DNA of 53,977 nt from Flavobacterium psychrophilum (GCA_945874225.1 CAMCFT010000026.1:1-53977); one strand, 5' to 3'. Positions 38,653 through 49,302 are shown, counted from the first letter of the stretch. Notes: generated by a model from the sequence alone, not told the origin. Translations and numbers: made by a program.

Positions 38653-41535
38653 ATGTCTGAAGAGAAAGTTATTAGAATAAACAAAGTTTTAAGGGAATTG
38701 AATATTTCTTTAGAAAGAGCTGTGGATTATCTAAAAGATAAAGGGATTGTTGTTGAATCAAACCCAAACACAAAAATTTCTGAAGCGGAATTTAATATCC
38801 TGCAAAATCAATTTGCTGGCGACAAGGGGAATAAAGAAGCTTCAAAAGAAGTAGGAGAAGAGAAAAGAAAAGAGAAAGAAGCATTGCGTGTTGAACGAGA
38901 AAAAGAAATCGAAGACAAGCGTAAACATGATGAAGATCGGTTAAAAAGTCAAGAAGTTATTAAAGCTAAAGGCAACGTTACCGGACCAGTTCACGTTGGA
39001 AACATTGATCTTAATCCAAAAAAAGCAGTTGTAGTTCCTGCATCTACCCCAACACCGGCACCAGTTGTTGATAAAATTGAAACTCCAGTAGCTAAAATTC
39101 CTCAGGAGAAACCAATCCAAGAAGAACCTGCTCAAAAAGAAGAACCTGTTCAAGAGAAAGTGGTTTCAGAAAAAAAAGAGGCTAAACCTGTTGTCGAGAT
39201 AAAAGAAATCAAAAAAGAAGTTGCGCCTGCTAAAAAGGAAGTTCCTGCAGTTCCAGAAGCTCCTGTTGAGGAATCTATCACAACTAAATATACAAAATTA
39301 TCCGGTGCTACATTGACAGGTCAAACTATCGATTTATCTCAGTTTAATAAGCCTAAAAAGAAAAAAGAAGACCCTAAAATTACTCCAAACAAACCTGGTG
39401 CTCCTGGAGCCCCTGGAAGTGCGGCTAGTAATGCCAATAAAAATAAAAGAAAAAGGATTGCTCCAAAACCTGGTGCGCCAAGACCACCTGCGACTCCTGG
39501 AGTTCCGGGTGCGCCAAATCCTAATAAAATCACTCCTAATGCAGGAGGTGGTGGATTTAATGCCAACAGAGGCGCAAGACCTGGTTTTGTAAAAGGAGCC
39601 AGACCTGCAATTGTTGCTAAAGTCGAGCCAACAGAAGAAGAAGTTAAAAATCAAATTAGAGAGACTTTAGAGAAACTACAAGGAAAAGGTGGTAAATCGA
39701 AAGCAGCTAAATATAGAAGAGACAAAAGAGATACACACCGTCAAAAATCAGACGACGAGCAAAGAGCCATAGACGAAGGTAGCAAAACTATTAAAGTGAC
39801 CGAGTTTGTGACTGTTGGTGAAATCGCCATTATGATGGATGTGCCAATTACCAAAGTTATTGGAACTTGTATGTCATTAGGAATCATGGTTACTCAAAAT
39901 CAGCGTCTTGATGCAGAAACATTAACTATTGTTGCGGATGAATTTGGATACGAAGTTGAATTTATTACGGTTGATATTGAAGAAGCCATTCAAGTTGTAC
40001 CAGACAAAGAAGAAGATTTAGTTTTCAGAGCGCCAATCGTAACCGTAATGGGTCACGTAGATCACGGTAAAACATCTTTACTAGATTATATTCGTAAAGA
40101 AAATGTTATCGCTGGCGAATCTGGAGGAATTACCCAGCACATTGGTGCTTACGGAGTGACTTTAGATGACGGTCAAAAAATAGCTTTCCTTGACACACCA
40201 GGTCACGAAGCGTTTACCGCAATGCGTGCTCGTGGTGCTCAGGTTACAGATATTGCAATTATTGTTGTTGCCGCTGACGATGACATTATGCCACAAACAA
40301 AAGAAGCAATTTCTCACGCTCAGGCTGCTGGAGTTCCAATTATATTTGCAATAAATAAAATTGATAAGCCAAATGCCAACCCTGAAAAAATTAAAGAAAA
40401 ATTAGCAGGTATGAATTTACTTGTTGAAGATTGGGGTGGAAAAATTCAATCTCATGACATTTCGGCGAAAGTTGGAACTGGAGTTAAAGATTTATTAGAA
40501 AAAGTTTTATTAGAAGCGGAAATTTTGGATTTAAAATCCAATCCAAATAAAGCAGCACAGGGAACTGTTGTGGAAGCATTTTTGGATAAAGGAAAAGGGT
40601 ACGTTTCTACCATATTAGTACAACACGGAACCTTAAGAATTGGGGATTATATGTTGGCTGGAAAACACCATGGTAAAATAAAAGCCATGCACGATGAAAG
40701 AGGAAATATTGTGACCGTAGCAGGTCCTTCGACTCCGGTATCAGTATTGGGATTAGATGGAGCAGCAACTGCGGGTGACAAGTTCAACGTTTTTGAAGAC
40801 GAAAAAGAAGCCAAACAAATTGCTTCGAAACGTTCTCAATTAATGCGTGAACAATCTGTTCGTACACAACGACATATTACCTTGGATGAAATTGGACGTA
40901 GAATTGCATTGGGTCAATTTAAAGAATTGAACATCATCCTTAAAGGTGACGTGGATGGTTCTGTTGAAGCCTTGTCTGATTCGTTCTCTAAATTATCTAC
41001 CGAAGAAATTCAAATCAATATTATCCATAAAGGTGTTGGAGCGATTACTGAAACTGACGTAATGTTGGCTTCTGCTTCAGATGCAATTATTATTGGATTT
41101 AATGTTCGTCCTGCTGGAAATGCAAGACAATTAGCCGATAAAGAAGAAATCGATATCCGTTACTATTCTATTATTTACGCCGCTATCGACGACTTGAAAG
41201 ATGCAATGGAAGGAATGCTTGCGCCGGAAATGAAAGAAGAAATTCTGGGAACTGCCGAAATCAGAGAGATTTTCAAAATCTCGAAAGTGGGTTCTATCGC
41301 AGGTTGTATGGTTATGGACGGAAAAATCGCCAGAAACGCCAAAATCAGAATCATTCGTGATGGTGTAGTTGTCTTTACCGGAGAATTATTGGCACTGAAA
41401 CGTTTCAAAGACGACGTAAAAGAAGTAGCTAAAGGCTATGATTGTGGTGTCCAAATCAAAAACTACAACGACATCGAGGAAAGAGACGTTATCGAAGCTT
41501 TCCAAGAAGTAGCAGTCAAAAAGAAATTGAAATAA
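38653..41535 (+). CDS. infB: Translation initiation factor IF-2
   Basis: The 960-residue protein has an N-terminal domain with a long, charged low-complexity linker (about 60-340), including Pro-Gly-Ala repeats ([25 protein letters not shown]). The GTPase core starts at about residue 458: GHVDHGKT (467-474), DTPGHEAF and NKID. The C-terminal domains bind fMet-tRNA. IF-2 places initiator tRNA on the 30S subunit. The length is typical of flavobacteria, which have longer linkers. A strong terminator follows. Confidence 0.98.
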   Translation: MSEEKVIRINKVLRELNISLERAVDYLKDKGIVVESNPNTKISEAEFNILQNQFAGDKGNKEASKEVGEEKRKEKEALRVEREKEIEDKRKHDEDRLKSQEVIKAKGNVTGPVHVGNIDLNPKKAVVVPASTPTPAPVVDKIETPVAKIPQEKPIQEEPAQKEEPVQEKVVSEKKEAKPVVEIKEIKKEVAPAKKEVPAVPEAPVEESITTKYTKLSGATLTGQTIDLSQFNKPKKKKEDPKITPNKPGAPGAPGSAASNANKNKRKRIAPKPGAPRPPATPGVPGAPNPNKITPNAGGGGFNANRGARPGFVKGARPAIVAKVEPTEEEVKNQIRETLEKLQGKGGKSKAAKYRRDKRDTHRQKSDDEQRAIDEGSKTIKVTEFVTVGEIAIMMDVPITKVIGTCMSLGIMVTQNQRLDAETLTIVADEFGYEVEFITVDIEEAIQVVPDKEEDLVFRAPIVTVMGHVDHGKTSLLDYIRKENVIAGESGGITQHIGAYGVTLDDGQKIAFLDTPGHEAFTAMRARGAQVTDIAIIVVAADDDIMPQTKEAISHAQAAGVPIIFAINKIDKPNANPEKIKEKLAGMNLLVEDWGGKIQSHDISAKVGTGVKDLLEKVLLEAEILDLKSNPNKAAQGTVVEAFLDKGKGYVSTILVQHGTLRIGDYMLAGKHHGKIKAMHDERGNIVTVAGPSTPVSVLGLDGAATAGDKFNVFEDEKEAKQIASKRSQLMREQSVRTQRHITLDEIGRRIALGQFKELNIILKGDVDGSVEALSDSFSKLSTEEIQINIIHKGVGAITETDVMLASASDAIIIGFNVRPAGNARQLADKEEIDIRYYSIIYAAIDDLKDAMEGMLAPEMKEEILGTAEIREIFKISKVGSIAGCMVMDGKIARNAKIRIIRDGVVVFTGELLALKRFKDDVKEVAKGYDCGVQIKNYNDIEERDVIEAFQEVAVKKKLK

Positions 41536-41555
41536 AATTTCGATATATTTATAAG

Positions 41556-41582
41556 AAATCCCGAGCAATCGGGATTTTTTTT
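41556..41582 (+). terminator. Terminator of rimP-nusA-infB
   Basis: AAATCCCGA (41556-41564) pairs with TCGGGATTT (41569-41577) around GCAA, followed by a T-run. Confidence 0.92.
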
Positions 41583-41625
41583 GTTTTAGGTTGTGTGGTT
41601 AATTGTTTTTCTGAAATGATTTAAT

Positions 41626-41690
41626 TTTAAGTCGCCAAATGGAATTGGCATTGGCATGGATTGCAAATCCGCGCTATCGGATTTTTTGTG
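41626..41690 (+). repeat. Possible repeat remnant with second hairpin
   Basis: The stretch has GGAATTGGCATTGGCATGG, then a hairpin AAATCCG-CGCTAT-CGGATTT (41665-41671 with 41678-41684) followed by six T residues in all. It could be a backup terminator, but the GGATTGCAAATCCGCGCTATCGG part recalls dispersed intergenic elements in this group. Confidence 0.45.
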
Positions 41691-41707
41691 TTTTTTAATA
41701 AACGATT

Positions 41708-42097
41708 TTACCTACTCGGTTTTATTAAAAGGACATTTTTGTATCGGTCTTTAATGTCTGCCAAATTTCTTTCGGCTTCGATGCGGGTTCTAAAATTCCC
41801 AACCCAAACTTTATAATTAGGAGTGTTAAAAACAATTGTGGCGTCAATAGCTGCGAACTCTTGTTTGAACTCACTCAATGTCTTTTTTGCGTTTTCGCTT
41901 CCACCATTATAAATTTGAATTTTATAAGAATCGTTTACTGTAAGCGAAGGATTTATCTTTCTTTTTTCATTTAACAGTTGTTCGAATTTTGGGTCTTGAC
42001 TAAGACCGCTATTTTGATTTTGTGCAATTATATAGGAAGAAGAAACACTTAATAAAAAGGAGTAGAAAACGATTTTTCTGCTTGATAGAATTCTCAT
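41708..42097 (-). CDS. Exported SPOR domain protein
   Basis: The 129-residue protein (ATG 42097 preferred over 42118) has a signal peptide MRILSSRKIVFYSFLLSVSSSYIIAQ. A C-terminal SPOR domain (YKIQIYNGGSENAKKTLSEF to LLIKPSR, about residues 58-129) follows. SPOR domains bind denuded peptidoglycan strands at division sites. It has no catalytic domain. It is convergent with infB and divergent from the ACIII cluster. Confidence 0.87.
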   Translation of the reverse strand: MRILSSRKIVFYSFLLSVSSSYIIAQNQNSGLSQDPKFEQLLNEKRKINPSLTVNDSYKIQIYNGGSENAKKTLSEFKQEFAAIDATIVFNTPNYKVWVGNFRTRIEAERNLADIKDRYKNVLLIKPSR

Positions 42098-42198
42098 AAT
42101 GTGATTGTTTAAAAGCAAAAGTAATATTTAATATGTTAAACAAACGCATCGATATTATTTAGAATCAGTATAAATTATATTTAAGACTATTTTAAGGT

Positions 42199-42228
42199 TT
42201 TGAGAATAGTTCTTAAAGTGTATTTTTG
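42199..42228 (+). promoter_or_regulatory. Promoter of the ACIII operon
   Basis: TTTG (42199-42202), 18 bases, then TATTTTTG (42221-42228) match the Bacteroidota consensus. This leaves a leader of about 80 nt before actA. Confidence 0.7.
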
Positions 42229-42312
42229 TCGGATATTTTAAATAAAGTGATTTTTATCATATTTTAAATCTGGCAAAAATCATATCAATACTGTAGATAA
42301 TTACTATACTAT

Positions 42313-43662
42313 ATGAAAAAGATGGGTAACCATAGTTCGATTACAAGGAAATTATATTTAAGCTTAGCTTTAATGTTAAGTTTATCATTAACTTCTTATG
42401 CGCAAGGTGCTGCACCAGCGGCTCCGGCAGCGACTGCAACTCCAGTAGCGGCAACAGGAGCTCCTGCAGTTATGCAAGGTGGCGATCCTGTAAAAGGGAA
42501 AGAAATTTTTAATACAAATTGTGCCGCTTGTCACAAATTGGATGCAAAAGCAACAGGACCAGCTCTTAGGAATGTTGGAGCCAAGTATGAAAAAGAGTGG
42601 CTTTACAAATGGATTCACAATAGTGGTGATTTAATTAAATCTGGTGATGCTATAGCTGTAAAAGTGTTTGAAGCAAACAACAAGGTGCCGATGACTCCTT
42701 TTCCAGCATTATCGGAAGCTGACATTGATAATGTTATTGCCTACACAATGGAGCCGAAACCAGTAGCTGCAGCTCCGGTAGTTGGAGTAAAAGTTCCTGG
42801 AACTGAAACTGGCACAGGTGGAATTTCAAATAATATTATTTTGGGCGCATTGTCTTTAGTAATGGCAATACTTATTGTGATGTTGGTTTTAGTTAACAAT
42901 GTTCTAAGAAAAGTAGCTGCAGCAAACGGAATCAATGTTGCTCTAAAAGAGCCAACTATATCAATATGGAAAGCATTTGCTAAAAATCAATTTTTAGTAT
43001 TGGTTACTTCAATATTCTTATTATTGGCGAGTGCGTTTTTTGTTTACGGATATTTAATGCAAATTGGTGTTGATCAAAATTATGCGCCAGTACAACCAAT
43101 TCATTATTCACATAGAATTCACGCTGGAAGTAACGGAATTGACTGTAACTATTGTCACTCTTCTGCTCGTGTAAGTAAGCATTCGGGAATTCCTTCTTTG
43201 AACGTTTGTATGAACTGTCACAAAAATATTGCCGAGGTTTCTGATACAACTGCAACTGCTGAGTATTCTAAAGCTTTTTACGATAAAGAAATCGATAAAT
43301 TATACAAAGCGGTAGGTTGGGATAAAGTCAATCAAAAATATACGGGTATTACACAGCCTGTAAAATGGGTTCGTATTCATAACTTGCAAAGTTTTGTTTA
43401 CTTCAATCACTCACAACACGTAACGGTTGCCGGAGTTGCTTGTCAAACTTGTCACGGACCGGTTCAAACATACGAAATTCAAAAACAATTTGCTCCAATG
43501 ACAATGAAATGGTGTATTGATTGTCATAGAAAAACGGATGTTAAAATGGAAGGCAACGACTATTATACCAAAATTCACGAACAACTTTCCAAAAAATATG
43601 GTGTAGCCAAATTGACTGCAGCACAAATGGGTGGTTTGGAATGTGGTAAATGTCACTATTAA
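42313..43662 (+). CDS. actA: ACIII subunit ActA, multihaem cytochrome c with six CxxCH sites
   Basis: The 449-residue protein has a signal peptide, an Ala-Pro-rich linker and then a separate monohaem domain (CAACH, residues 70-74). A membrane helix lies at about 170-195 and a second at about 225-250. The pentahaem domain then follows: CNYCH (278), CMNCH (299), CQTCH (377), CIDCH (401) and CGKCH (444). ActA passes electrons from ActB outward to cytochrome c or the oxidase. It is first in actABCDEF. The extra N-terminal haem domain is notable. Confidence 0.93.
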   Translation: MKKMGNHSSITRKLYLSLALMLSLSLTSYAQGAAPAAPAATATPVAATGAPAVMQGGDPVKGKEIFNTNCAACHKLDAKATGPALRNVGAKYEKEWLYKWIHNSGDLIKSGDAIAVKVFEANNKVPMTPFPALSEADIDNVIAYTMEPKPVAAAPVVGVKVPGTETGTGGISNNIILGALSLVMAILIVMLVLVNNVLRKVAAANGINVALKEPTISIWKAFAKNQFLVLVTSIFLLLASAFFVYGYLMQIGVDQNYAPVQPIHYSHRIHAGSNGIDCNYCHSSARVSKHSGIPSLNVCMNCHKNIAEVSDTTATAEYSKAFYDKEIDKLYKAVGWDKVNQKYTGITQPVKWVRIHNLQSFVYFNHSQHVTVAGVACQTCHGPVQTYEIQKQFAPMTMKWCIDCHRKTDVKMEGNDYYTKIHEQLSKKYGVAKLTAAQMGGLECGKCHY

Positions 43663-43697
43663 AAATAATAATTAAGAAGCTAATATTTATATAGAAT

Positions 43698-46600
43698 ATG
43701 TCATCAAACAAAAAATACTGGAAAAGTGTTGAAGAACTAGACGGAAATAGTTCTATTGTTGAGGCGCTTAAAAATAACGAATTTGTTGAAGAAATTCCTA
43801 CTGATGAATTTTTAGGAAACGAAGGTGCTTTATCATCTTCATCAACAACACGTCGTGATTTTTTAAAGTACGTTGGATTTACTACCGCGGCAGCCACACT
43901 TGCAGCATGCGAAGGTCCCGTGCATTTGTCGATACCTTACGTAGTACAACCAGAACAAATTATTCCTGGAATTGCGGATTATTATGCAACTTCGGTTTTT
44001 GATGGTTTCGATTTTGCTAACCTTTTAGTAAAAACTCGTGAAGGGCGTCCTATCAAAGTAGACAATAACACTATGGCAGGCGCAAAATTTGCGGCAAATG
44101 CCAGAATCCACGCATCCATATTATCATTATATGATAGTATGCGTTTGAAAGAACCAAAAATTGCCGGGAAGCCAGCAACTTGGATTGATGTTGATTCAAA
44201 AATAAAATCAGGTTTGGCTGAAGCCAAAACAAAAGGAGGGCAAGTTGTTCTTTTGACCAATACATTGGCAAGTCCATCGACTGAAAAGTTGATAGCTGAA
44301 TTTCTTGCTAAAAACACAAACGCTTCACACGTAGTTTATGATGCTGTCTCTGAATCAGAAGCTTTAGATGCATTCGAAACTGTTTACGGCGAAAGAGCTT
44401 TGGTTGATTACGACTTTTCAAAAGCTTCAGTAATTGTTTCTGTTGGTGCAGATTTCCTTGGTGATTGGCAAGGCGGAAGCTATGACTCAGGTTATGCAAA
44501 AGGAAGAATTCCTCAAGGACCACAAGGAAGCAAAAAAATCTCTCGTCATTTCCAATTGGAAGCGAATATGACTTTATCTGGAGCTGCTGCCGATAAACGT
44601 GTTGCAATGTCAACCGCAAATCAAAAGCAAGCATTAGTTCTTATATACAATACAGTTGTTGGAACTTCAGTTCCAGTAACTTTAGATGCAAAATTCAAAG
44701 CCGAAGTTACTAAAGCAGCTCAACAGTTAAAAGCTGCCGGAAGCAAAGGAGTTTTAGTTTCTGGAATTCAGGATAAAAATGCTCAATTATTGGTTTTAGC
44801 CATCAATCAAGCATTGGCAAGTGAATCTTTTTCAACTATTGGAACAAGACAAATCAGAAAAGGATCTAGCGAAAAAGTGGCTCAATTAGTTGCAGCTATG
44901 AAAGCAGGAAGCGTTCATACTTTGATTATGAGTGGCGTTAATCCAGTTTATACTTTACCAAATTCAAAAGATTTTGTTGATGGTTTGAAAAAAGTAAGTC
45001 TTTCAGCTTCGTTCTCTTTGAGAGAAGACGAAACTGCTTCAATAACAACTATTGCTGCTGCAGCGCCACACTATTTAGAATCTTGGGGAGATGTAAGTAT
45101 CACAAAAGGAACATATGGTTTGACTCAACCAACCATTCGTCCGTTATTCAATACCAAACAATTTCAAGAAGCTTTATTGTCTTTAAATGGAATTCCGGGT
45201 ACTTATTACGATTATTTAAAAGCAAGTTCAGCATCAATAATTGCAGGTTCTACTTGGAATCAAGTATTGCACGATGGAATTTTTGTTGGAACAATACCTT
45301 CAGCTTCTGCGGGTTCAGCTGATTATGCTGCTGCGGCAAATGCATTGGCACAATCAAAAGCGGCTCCAAGTTTAGAATTAAATATCTATACCAAAACGGG
45401 TTTAGGAGACGGTCAACAAGCAAACAATCCTTGGTTACAAGAATTTCCAGATCCAATCACAAGAGTTTCTTGGGATAATTATGTTACTGTTTCGAATGCT
45501 GATGCCAAACTTTTACTTTTGTCAAACGAAATCGTTGCTAATGGTGGTCTGAACGGAAGTTATGCTACTATCAAAACTGCAGATGGAACTGTATTAGAAA
45601 ACGTTCCGGTAATTGTTCAGCCAGGTCAAGCAGTTGGAACGGTTGGTTTAGCTTTAGGATACGGTAAAAAAGCAGCATTAAAAGAAGAAATGCAAGTAGG
45701 TTTAAATGCTTACTCATTATATAAAGGTTTCAACAATGTACAATCAGTGACATTGACAAAAGTTGATGGAGATCACGAGTTTGCTTCTGTTCAAGGTCAA
45801 AAAACGTTGATGGGAAGAGGTGATATTATTAAAGAAACTACTTTAGAAATATTCAATACCAAAGACGCAGAAATTTGGAACGAACAACCAATGGTTTCAT
45901 TGGATCACAAAGAAGTAAGAGCAACAACAGTAGATTTATGGGATTCATTTGATCGTTCAGTAGGACATCATTTTAATCTTTCAATCGATTTGAATGCTTG
46001 TACAGGTTGTGGTTCTTGTGTTATTGCTTGTCACGCCGAAAATAATGTTCCTGTTGTTGGTAAATCTGAAATTAGAAGAAGTCGTGATATGCACTGGTTG
46101 CGTATTGACAGATATTATTCTTCTGAAGAAACTTTTGCAGGAGATAACGAAAGAAAAGAAAATATCGCAGGTTTATCAAGTTCACTTTCTACATTCAATG
46201 AAATGGAACAAGCTTCAGATAATCCACAAGTTTCTTTTCAGCCTGTAATGTGTCAACACTGTAATCACGCACCTTGTGAAACAGTTTGTCCTGTTGCGGC
46301 AACATCACATAGCCGTCAAGGTCAAAACCATATGGCGTATAACAGATGTGTTGGTACTCGTTACTGTGCAAATAACTGTCCTTATAAAGTACGTCGTTTT
46401 AACTGGTTCTTATACAACAAAAACAGTGAATTTGATTTCCACATGAATGACGATTTAGGTCGTATGGTGTTGAATCCAGATGTAAGTGTACGTTCTCGTG
46501 GAGTTATGGAAAAATGTTCAATGTGTATTCAAAAAACACAAGCAACAATTCTAGCAGCGAAAAACGAAGGAAGAGTAATTGTTGACGGAGAATTCCAAAC

Positions 46601-46766
46601 AGCTTGTTCTAGTGCTTGTACTACTGGAGCGATGGTTTTTGGAGATATTAATGATAAAGAAAGTCAAGTTGCCAAGCTGGTAGAAGACGAAAGAATGTAT
46701 CATTTATTAGAGCATGTTGGTACAAAACCAAATGTTATCTATCATGTTAAAGTTAGAAATACTTAA
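43698..46766 (+). CDS. actB: ACIII subunit ActB, molybdopterin-type and iron-sulfur protein
   Basis: The 1022-residue protein begins with an acidic stretch and a Tat-like motif TRRDFLKYVGF (Arg52-Arg53) and ATLAAC (Cys71). The central region is like molybdopterin oxidoreductases but in ACIII binds no cofactor. From about residue 768 an iron-sulfur domain has CTGCGSCVIACH, CQHCNHAPCETVCP, CVGTRYCANNCPY and CSMCIQKT with CSSACTTGA. In the family the clusters carry electrons from quinol to ActA. It follows actA by 35 nt. Confidence 0.95.
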   Translation: MSSNKKYWKSVEELDGNSSIVEALKNNEFVEEIPTDEFLGNEGALSSSSTTRRDFLKYVGFTTAAATLAACEGPVHLSIPYVVQPEQIIPGIADYYATSVFDGFDFANLLVKTREGRPIKVDNNTMAGAKFAANARIHASILSLYDSMRLKEPKIAGKPATWIDVDSKIKSGLAEAKTKGGQVVLLTNTLASPSTEKLIAEFLAKNTNASHVVYDAVSESEALDAFETVYGERALVDYDFSKASVIVSVGADFLGDWQGGSYDSGYAKGRIPQGPQGSKKISRHFQLEANMTLSGAAADKRVAMSTANQKQALVLIYNTVVGTSVPVTLDAKFKAEVTKAAQQLKAAGSKGVLVSGIQDKNAQLLVLAINQALASESFSTIGTRQIRKGSSEKVAQLVAAMKAGSVHTLIMSGVNPVYTLPNSKDFVDGLKKVSLSASFSLREDETASITTIAAAAPHYLESWGDVSITKGTYGLTQPTIRPLFNTKQFQEALLSLNGIPGTYYDYLKASSASIIAGSTWNQVLHDGIFVGTIPSASAGSADYAAAANALAQSKAAPSLELNIYTKTGLGDGQQANNPWLQEFPDPITRVSWDNYVTVSNADAKLLLLSNEIVANGGLNGSYATIKTADGTVLENVPVIVQPGQAVGTVGLALGYGKKAALKEEMQVGLNAYSLYKGFNNVQSVTLTKVDGDHEFASVQGQKTLMGRGDIIKETTLEIFNTKDAEIWNEQPMVSLDHKEVRATTVDLWDSFDRSVGHHFNLSIDLNACTGCGSCVIACHAENNVPVVGKSEIRRSRDMHWLRIDRYYSSEETFAGDNERKENIAGLSSSLSTFNEMEQASDNPQVSFQPVMCQHCNHAPCETVCPVAATSHSRQGQNHMAYNRCVGTRYCANNCPYKVRRFNWFLYNKNSEFDFHMNDDLGRMVLNPDVSVRSRGVMEKCSMCIQKTQATILAAKNEGRVIVDGEFQTACSSACTTGAMVFGDINDKESQVAKLVEDERMYHLLEHVGTKPNVIYHVKVRNT

Positions 46767-46794
46767 GATAAATTAAAAATCAATTTAAAGGATT

Positions 46795-48198
46795 ATGTCT
46801 CATATATACGACGCACCCATTAGAAAACCTTTAATCATAGGTGATAAATCTTATCACGATGTAACAGTAGATGTTGCTGCACCTGTTGAGGGTAAGGCCA
46901 ACAAGCAATGGTGGATTGTATTTTCAATCGCATTAACAGCTTTCCTTTGGGGATTGGGCTGTATAATTTACACCGTTTCTACTGGTATTGGAACTTGGGG
47001 ATTAAATAAAACTGTAGGTTGGGCTTGGGATATTACTAACTTCGTTTGGTGGGTTGGTATTGGTCACGCAGGAACCTTGATTTCAGCGGTACTTTTATTA
47101 TTCCGTCAAAGATGGAGAATGGCCATTAACCGTTCTGCGGAAGCCATGACAATTTTCTCCGTAATTCAAGCGGGTTTATTTCCAATCATACACATGGGTC
47201 GTCCTTGGTTAGCCTATTGGGTTTTACCAATTCCGAATCAATTTGGTTCTCTTTGGGTAAACTTTAACTCGCCTTTACTTTGGGACGTATTTGCAATTTC
47301 AACTTACCTTTCAGTATCATTAGTTTTCTGGTGGACAGGTTTGTTGCCAGATTTTGCAATGCTTAGAGACAGAGCAGTTACGCCATTCAATAAAAGAGTT
47401 TACTCTATATTGAGTTTTGGCTGGAGCGGTAGAGCAAAAGACTGGCAACGTTTTGAGGAAGTTTCCTTAGTTCTTGCAGGTTTGGCAACGCCACTTGTAC
47501 TTTCGGTACACACGATTGTATCTATGGACTTTGCTACCTCGGTTATACCAGGATGGCATACCACAATTTTTCCTCCGTACTTTGTTGCTGGAGCGGTTTT
47601 CTCAGGATTTGCAATGGTAAACACCTTGCTTATCATTATGAGAAAAGTATCTCATCTTGAAGCTTACATCACTGTTCAACATATCGAATTAATGAATATT
47701 GTAATCATGATTACAGGTTCTATCGTAGGTGTTGCCTATATCACGGAACTATTTGTTGCTTGGTATTCAGGAGTAGAATACGAACAATATGCGTTCTTAA
47801 ATAGAGCTACCGGACCATACTGGTGGGCATATTGGTCAATGATGACTTGCAACGTTTTTTCTCCACAATTTATGTGGTTCAAAAAATTAAGAACAAGTAT
47901 TATGTTCTCTTTCATAATCTCAATTGTTGTAAACATTGGAATGTGGTTCGAAAGATTTGTAATTATCGTAACTTCGTTACACAGAGATTACCTTCCTTCA
48001 TCTTGGACAATGTTCTCACCAACATTTGTTGATATTGGAACTTTCATTGGAACAATAGGTTTCTTCTTTGTATTATTTTTGTTATACGCCAGAACATTCC
48101 CAGTGATAGCTCAGGCAGAGGTAAAAACAATTTTGAAAGGAACTGGAGATAATTTTATAAAAGCAAGAGCAGCAAATAAAGATTCACACCATGAGTAA
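46795..48198 (+). CDS. actC: ACIII subunit ActC, NrfD-type quinol-binding membrane protein
   Basis: The 467-residue protein has about ten hydrophobic helices, as in NrfD/PsrC. FVWWVGIGHAGTLISAVLLLFRQ and MGRPWLAYWVLPIP are typical of the family. ActC provides the quinol site and perhaps a proton path in the inner membrane. Its 3' end overlaps actD by 8 nt. Confidence 0.95.
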   Translation: MSHIYDAPIRKPLIIGDKSYHDVTVDVAAPVEGKANKQWWIVFSIALTAFLWGLGCIIYTVSTGIGTWGLNKTVGWAWDITNFVWWVGIGHAGTLISAVLLLFRQRWRMAINRSAEAMTIFSVIQAGLFPIIHMGRPWLAYWVLPIPNQFGSLWVNFNSPLLWDVFAISTYLSVSLVFWWTGLLPDFAMLRDRAVTPFNKRVYSILSFGWSGRAKDWQRFEEVSLVLAGLATPLVLSVHTIVSMDFATSVIPGWHTTIFPPYFVAGAVFSGFAMVNTLLIIMRKVSHLEAYITVQHIELMNIVIMITGSIVGVAYITELFVAWYSGVEYEQYAFLNRATGPYWWAYWSMMTCNVFSPQFMWFKKLRTSIMFSFIISIVVNIGMWFERFVIIVTSLHRDYLPSSWTMFSPTFVDIGTFIGTIGFFFVLFLLYARTFPVIAQAEVKTILKGTGDNFIKARAANKDSHHE

Positions 48199-48715
48199 TA
48201 AAGTAATACACGCCATTTATAATGACGATGATATATTGATGGATGCCGTTAAGAAAACACGAGCAGCACATCATCATATTGAAGAAGTTTTTACTCCATT
48301 TCCGGTTCACGGATTGGATAAAGCAATGGGACTTGCGCCAACAAGATTAGCTATTTGTGCTTTTATCTATGGATTGTGCGGTTTGTCTTTTGGAACTTGG
48401 ATGATGAATTATATAATGATTCAGGATTGGCCTCAAGACATTGGTGGTAAACCAAGTTTTAGTTATGTGGAAAATATGCCGGCTTTCGTGCCAATTATGT
48501 TTGAAGAAACCGTATTTTTTGCAGCTCACTTAATGGTTATTACTTTTTATATGAGAAGTAGATTGTGGCCATTTAAAGAAGCCGAAAACCCAGATGTTCG
48601 TACAACTGACGACCATTTTTTAATGGAGGTTGCAGTAAACAATAACGAAAAAGAGCTTGTTTCTTTTTTCGAAAATACAGGAGCGGTAGAAGTTAAAGTA
48701 ATAGAAAAGCATTAA
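48191..48715 (+). CDS. actD: ACIII subunit ActD (DUF3341)
   Basis: The 174-residue protein has a cytoplasmic N-terminal domain and two membrane helices (about 55-75 and 100-125, LAICAFIYGLCGLSFGTWMM and FEETVFFAAHLMVI). The word EEVFTPFPVHGLDKAMGL is typical of DUF3341. It is a structural subunit that holds the complex together. It starts inside actC. Confidence 0.93.
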   Translation: MSNKVIHAIYNDDDILMDAVKKTRAAHHHIEEVFTPFPVHGLDKAMGLAPTRLAICAFIYGLCGLSFGTWMMNYIMIQDWPQDIGGKPSFSYVENMPAFVPIMFEETVFFAAHLMVITFYMRSRLWPFKEAENPDVRTTDDHFLMEVAVNNNEKELVSFFENTGAVEVKVIEKH

Positions 48716-48723
48716 TAGTGGAT

Positions 48724-49275
48724 ATGAAAAGCATATATAAAATAACACTTTTAGTAGGTATTACTATTTTGGTTTCATCTTGTAAAGATGATTCGAAACC
48801 AAATTATCAATACATGCCTAATATGTATGAGCCAATAAGTTACAATACTTATTCTCAAGCTGATGTTTTTAAGGGCGGTAAAGAAGGACAACTTCCAGTT
48901 GAAGGAACCATTAACAGAGGTTTTGAAGTTTATGAATATCCGGATACTCCAGAAGCTTTAATTGCTGTAAAAGCAGCAAATTTGAAATCACCCCTTGGAG
49001 AACTTTCTCAAAAAGACAAAGATAAAGGAAAAGAACTTTTCGGAATTTATTGTATGATTTGTCATGGAGAAACAGGTAATGGGCAAGGAAAATTAGTTAC
49101 TCAAGGAAAATTTTTGGGAGTTCCTAGTTATAAAGACAGAGTATTAAATGAAGGAAGTATCTTTCATGTTGGTACGTATGGTCTTAATTTAATGGGTTCA
49201 CACGCCAATCAATTGAGCAAAAAAGAGCGTTGGATGGTAGCAACGTACGTGATGGAATTAAAAAGCAAATTATAA
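48724..49275 (+). CDS. actE: ACIII subunit ActE, monohaem lipoprotein cytochrome c
   Basis: The 183-residue protein (ATG 48724; a GTG at 48718 is possible) has a lipoprotein signal with lipobox VSSC (KITLLVGITILVSSCKDD). One haem site, CMICH, is at residues 110-114, followed by GETGNGQGKLV. It is anchored on the periplasmic side and takes part in electron exit from ACIII. It lies 8 nt after actD. Confidence 0.94.
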   Translation: MKSIYKITLLVGITILVSSCKDDSKPNYQYMPNMYEPISYNTYSQADVFKGGKEGQLPVEGTINRGFEVYEYPDTPEALIAVKAANLKSPLGELSQKDKDKGKELFGIYCMICHGETGNGQGKLVTQGKFLGVPSYKDRVLNEGSIFHVGTYGLNLMGSHANQLSKKERWMVATYVMELKSKL

Positions 49276-49302
49276 TTGTAGAACAAACTCATCGTAATAG
49301 AT

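Noticed and set aside
38653..39650. Low-complexity IF-2 linker as a possible foreign insertion
   Set aside because: Long charged and Pro/Ala-rich linkers are normal in Bacteroidota IF-2, and the frame is intact.
39334..39654. Minus-strand Gly/Pro and Ser/Arg-rich ORFs opposite infB
   Set aside because: They mirror the Pro-Gly-Ala repeats of the IF-2 linker.
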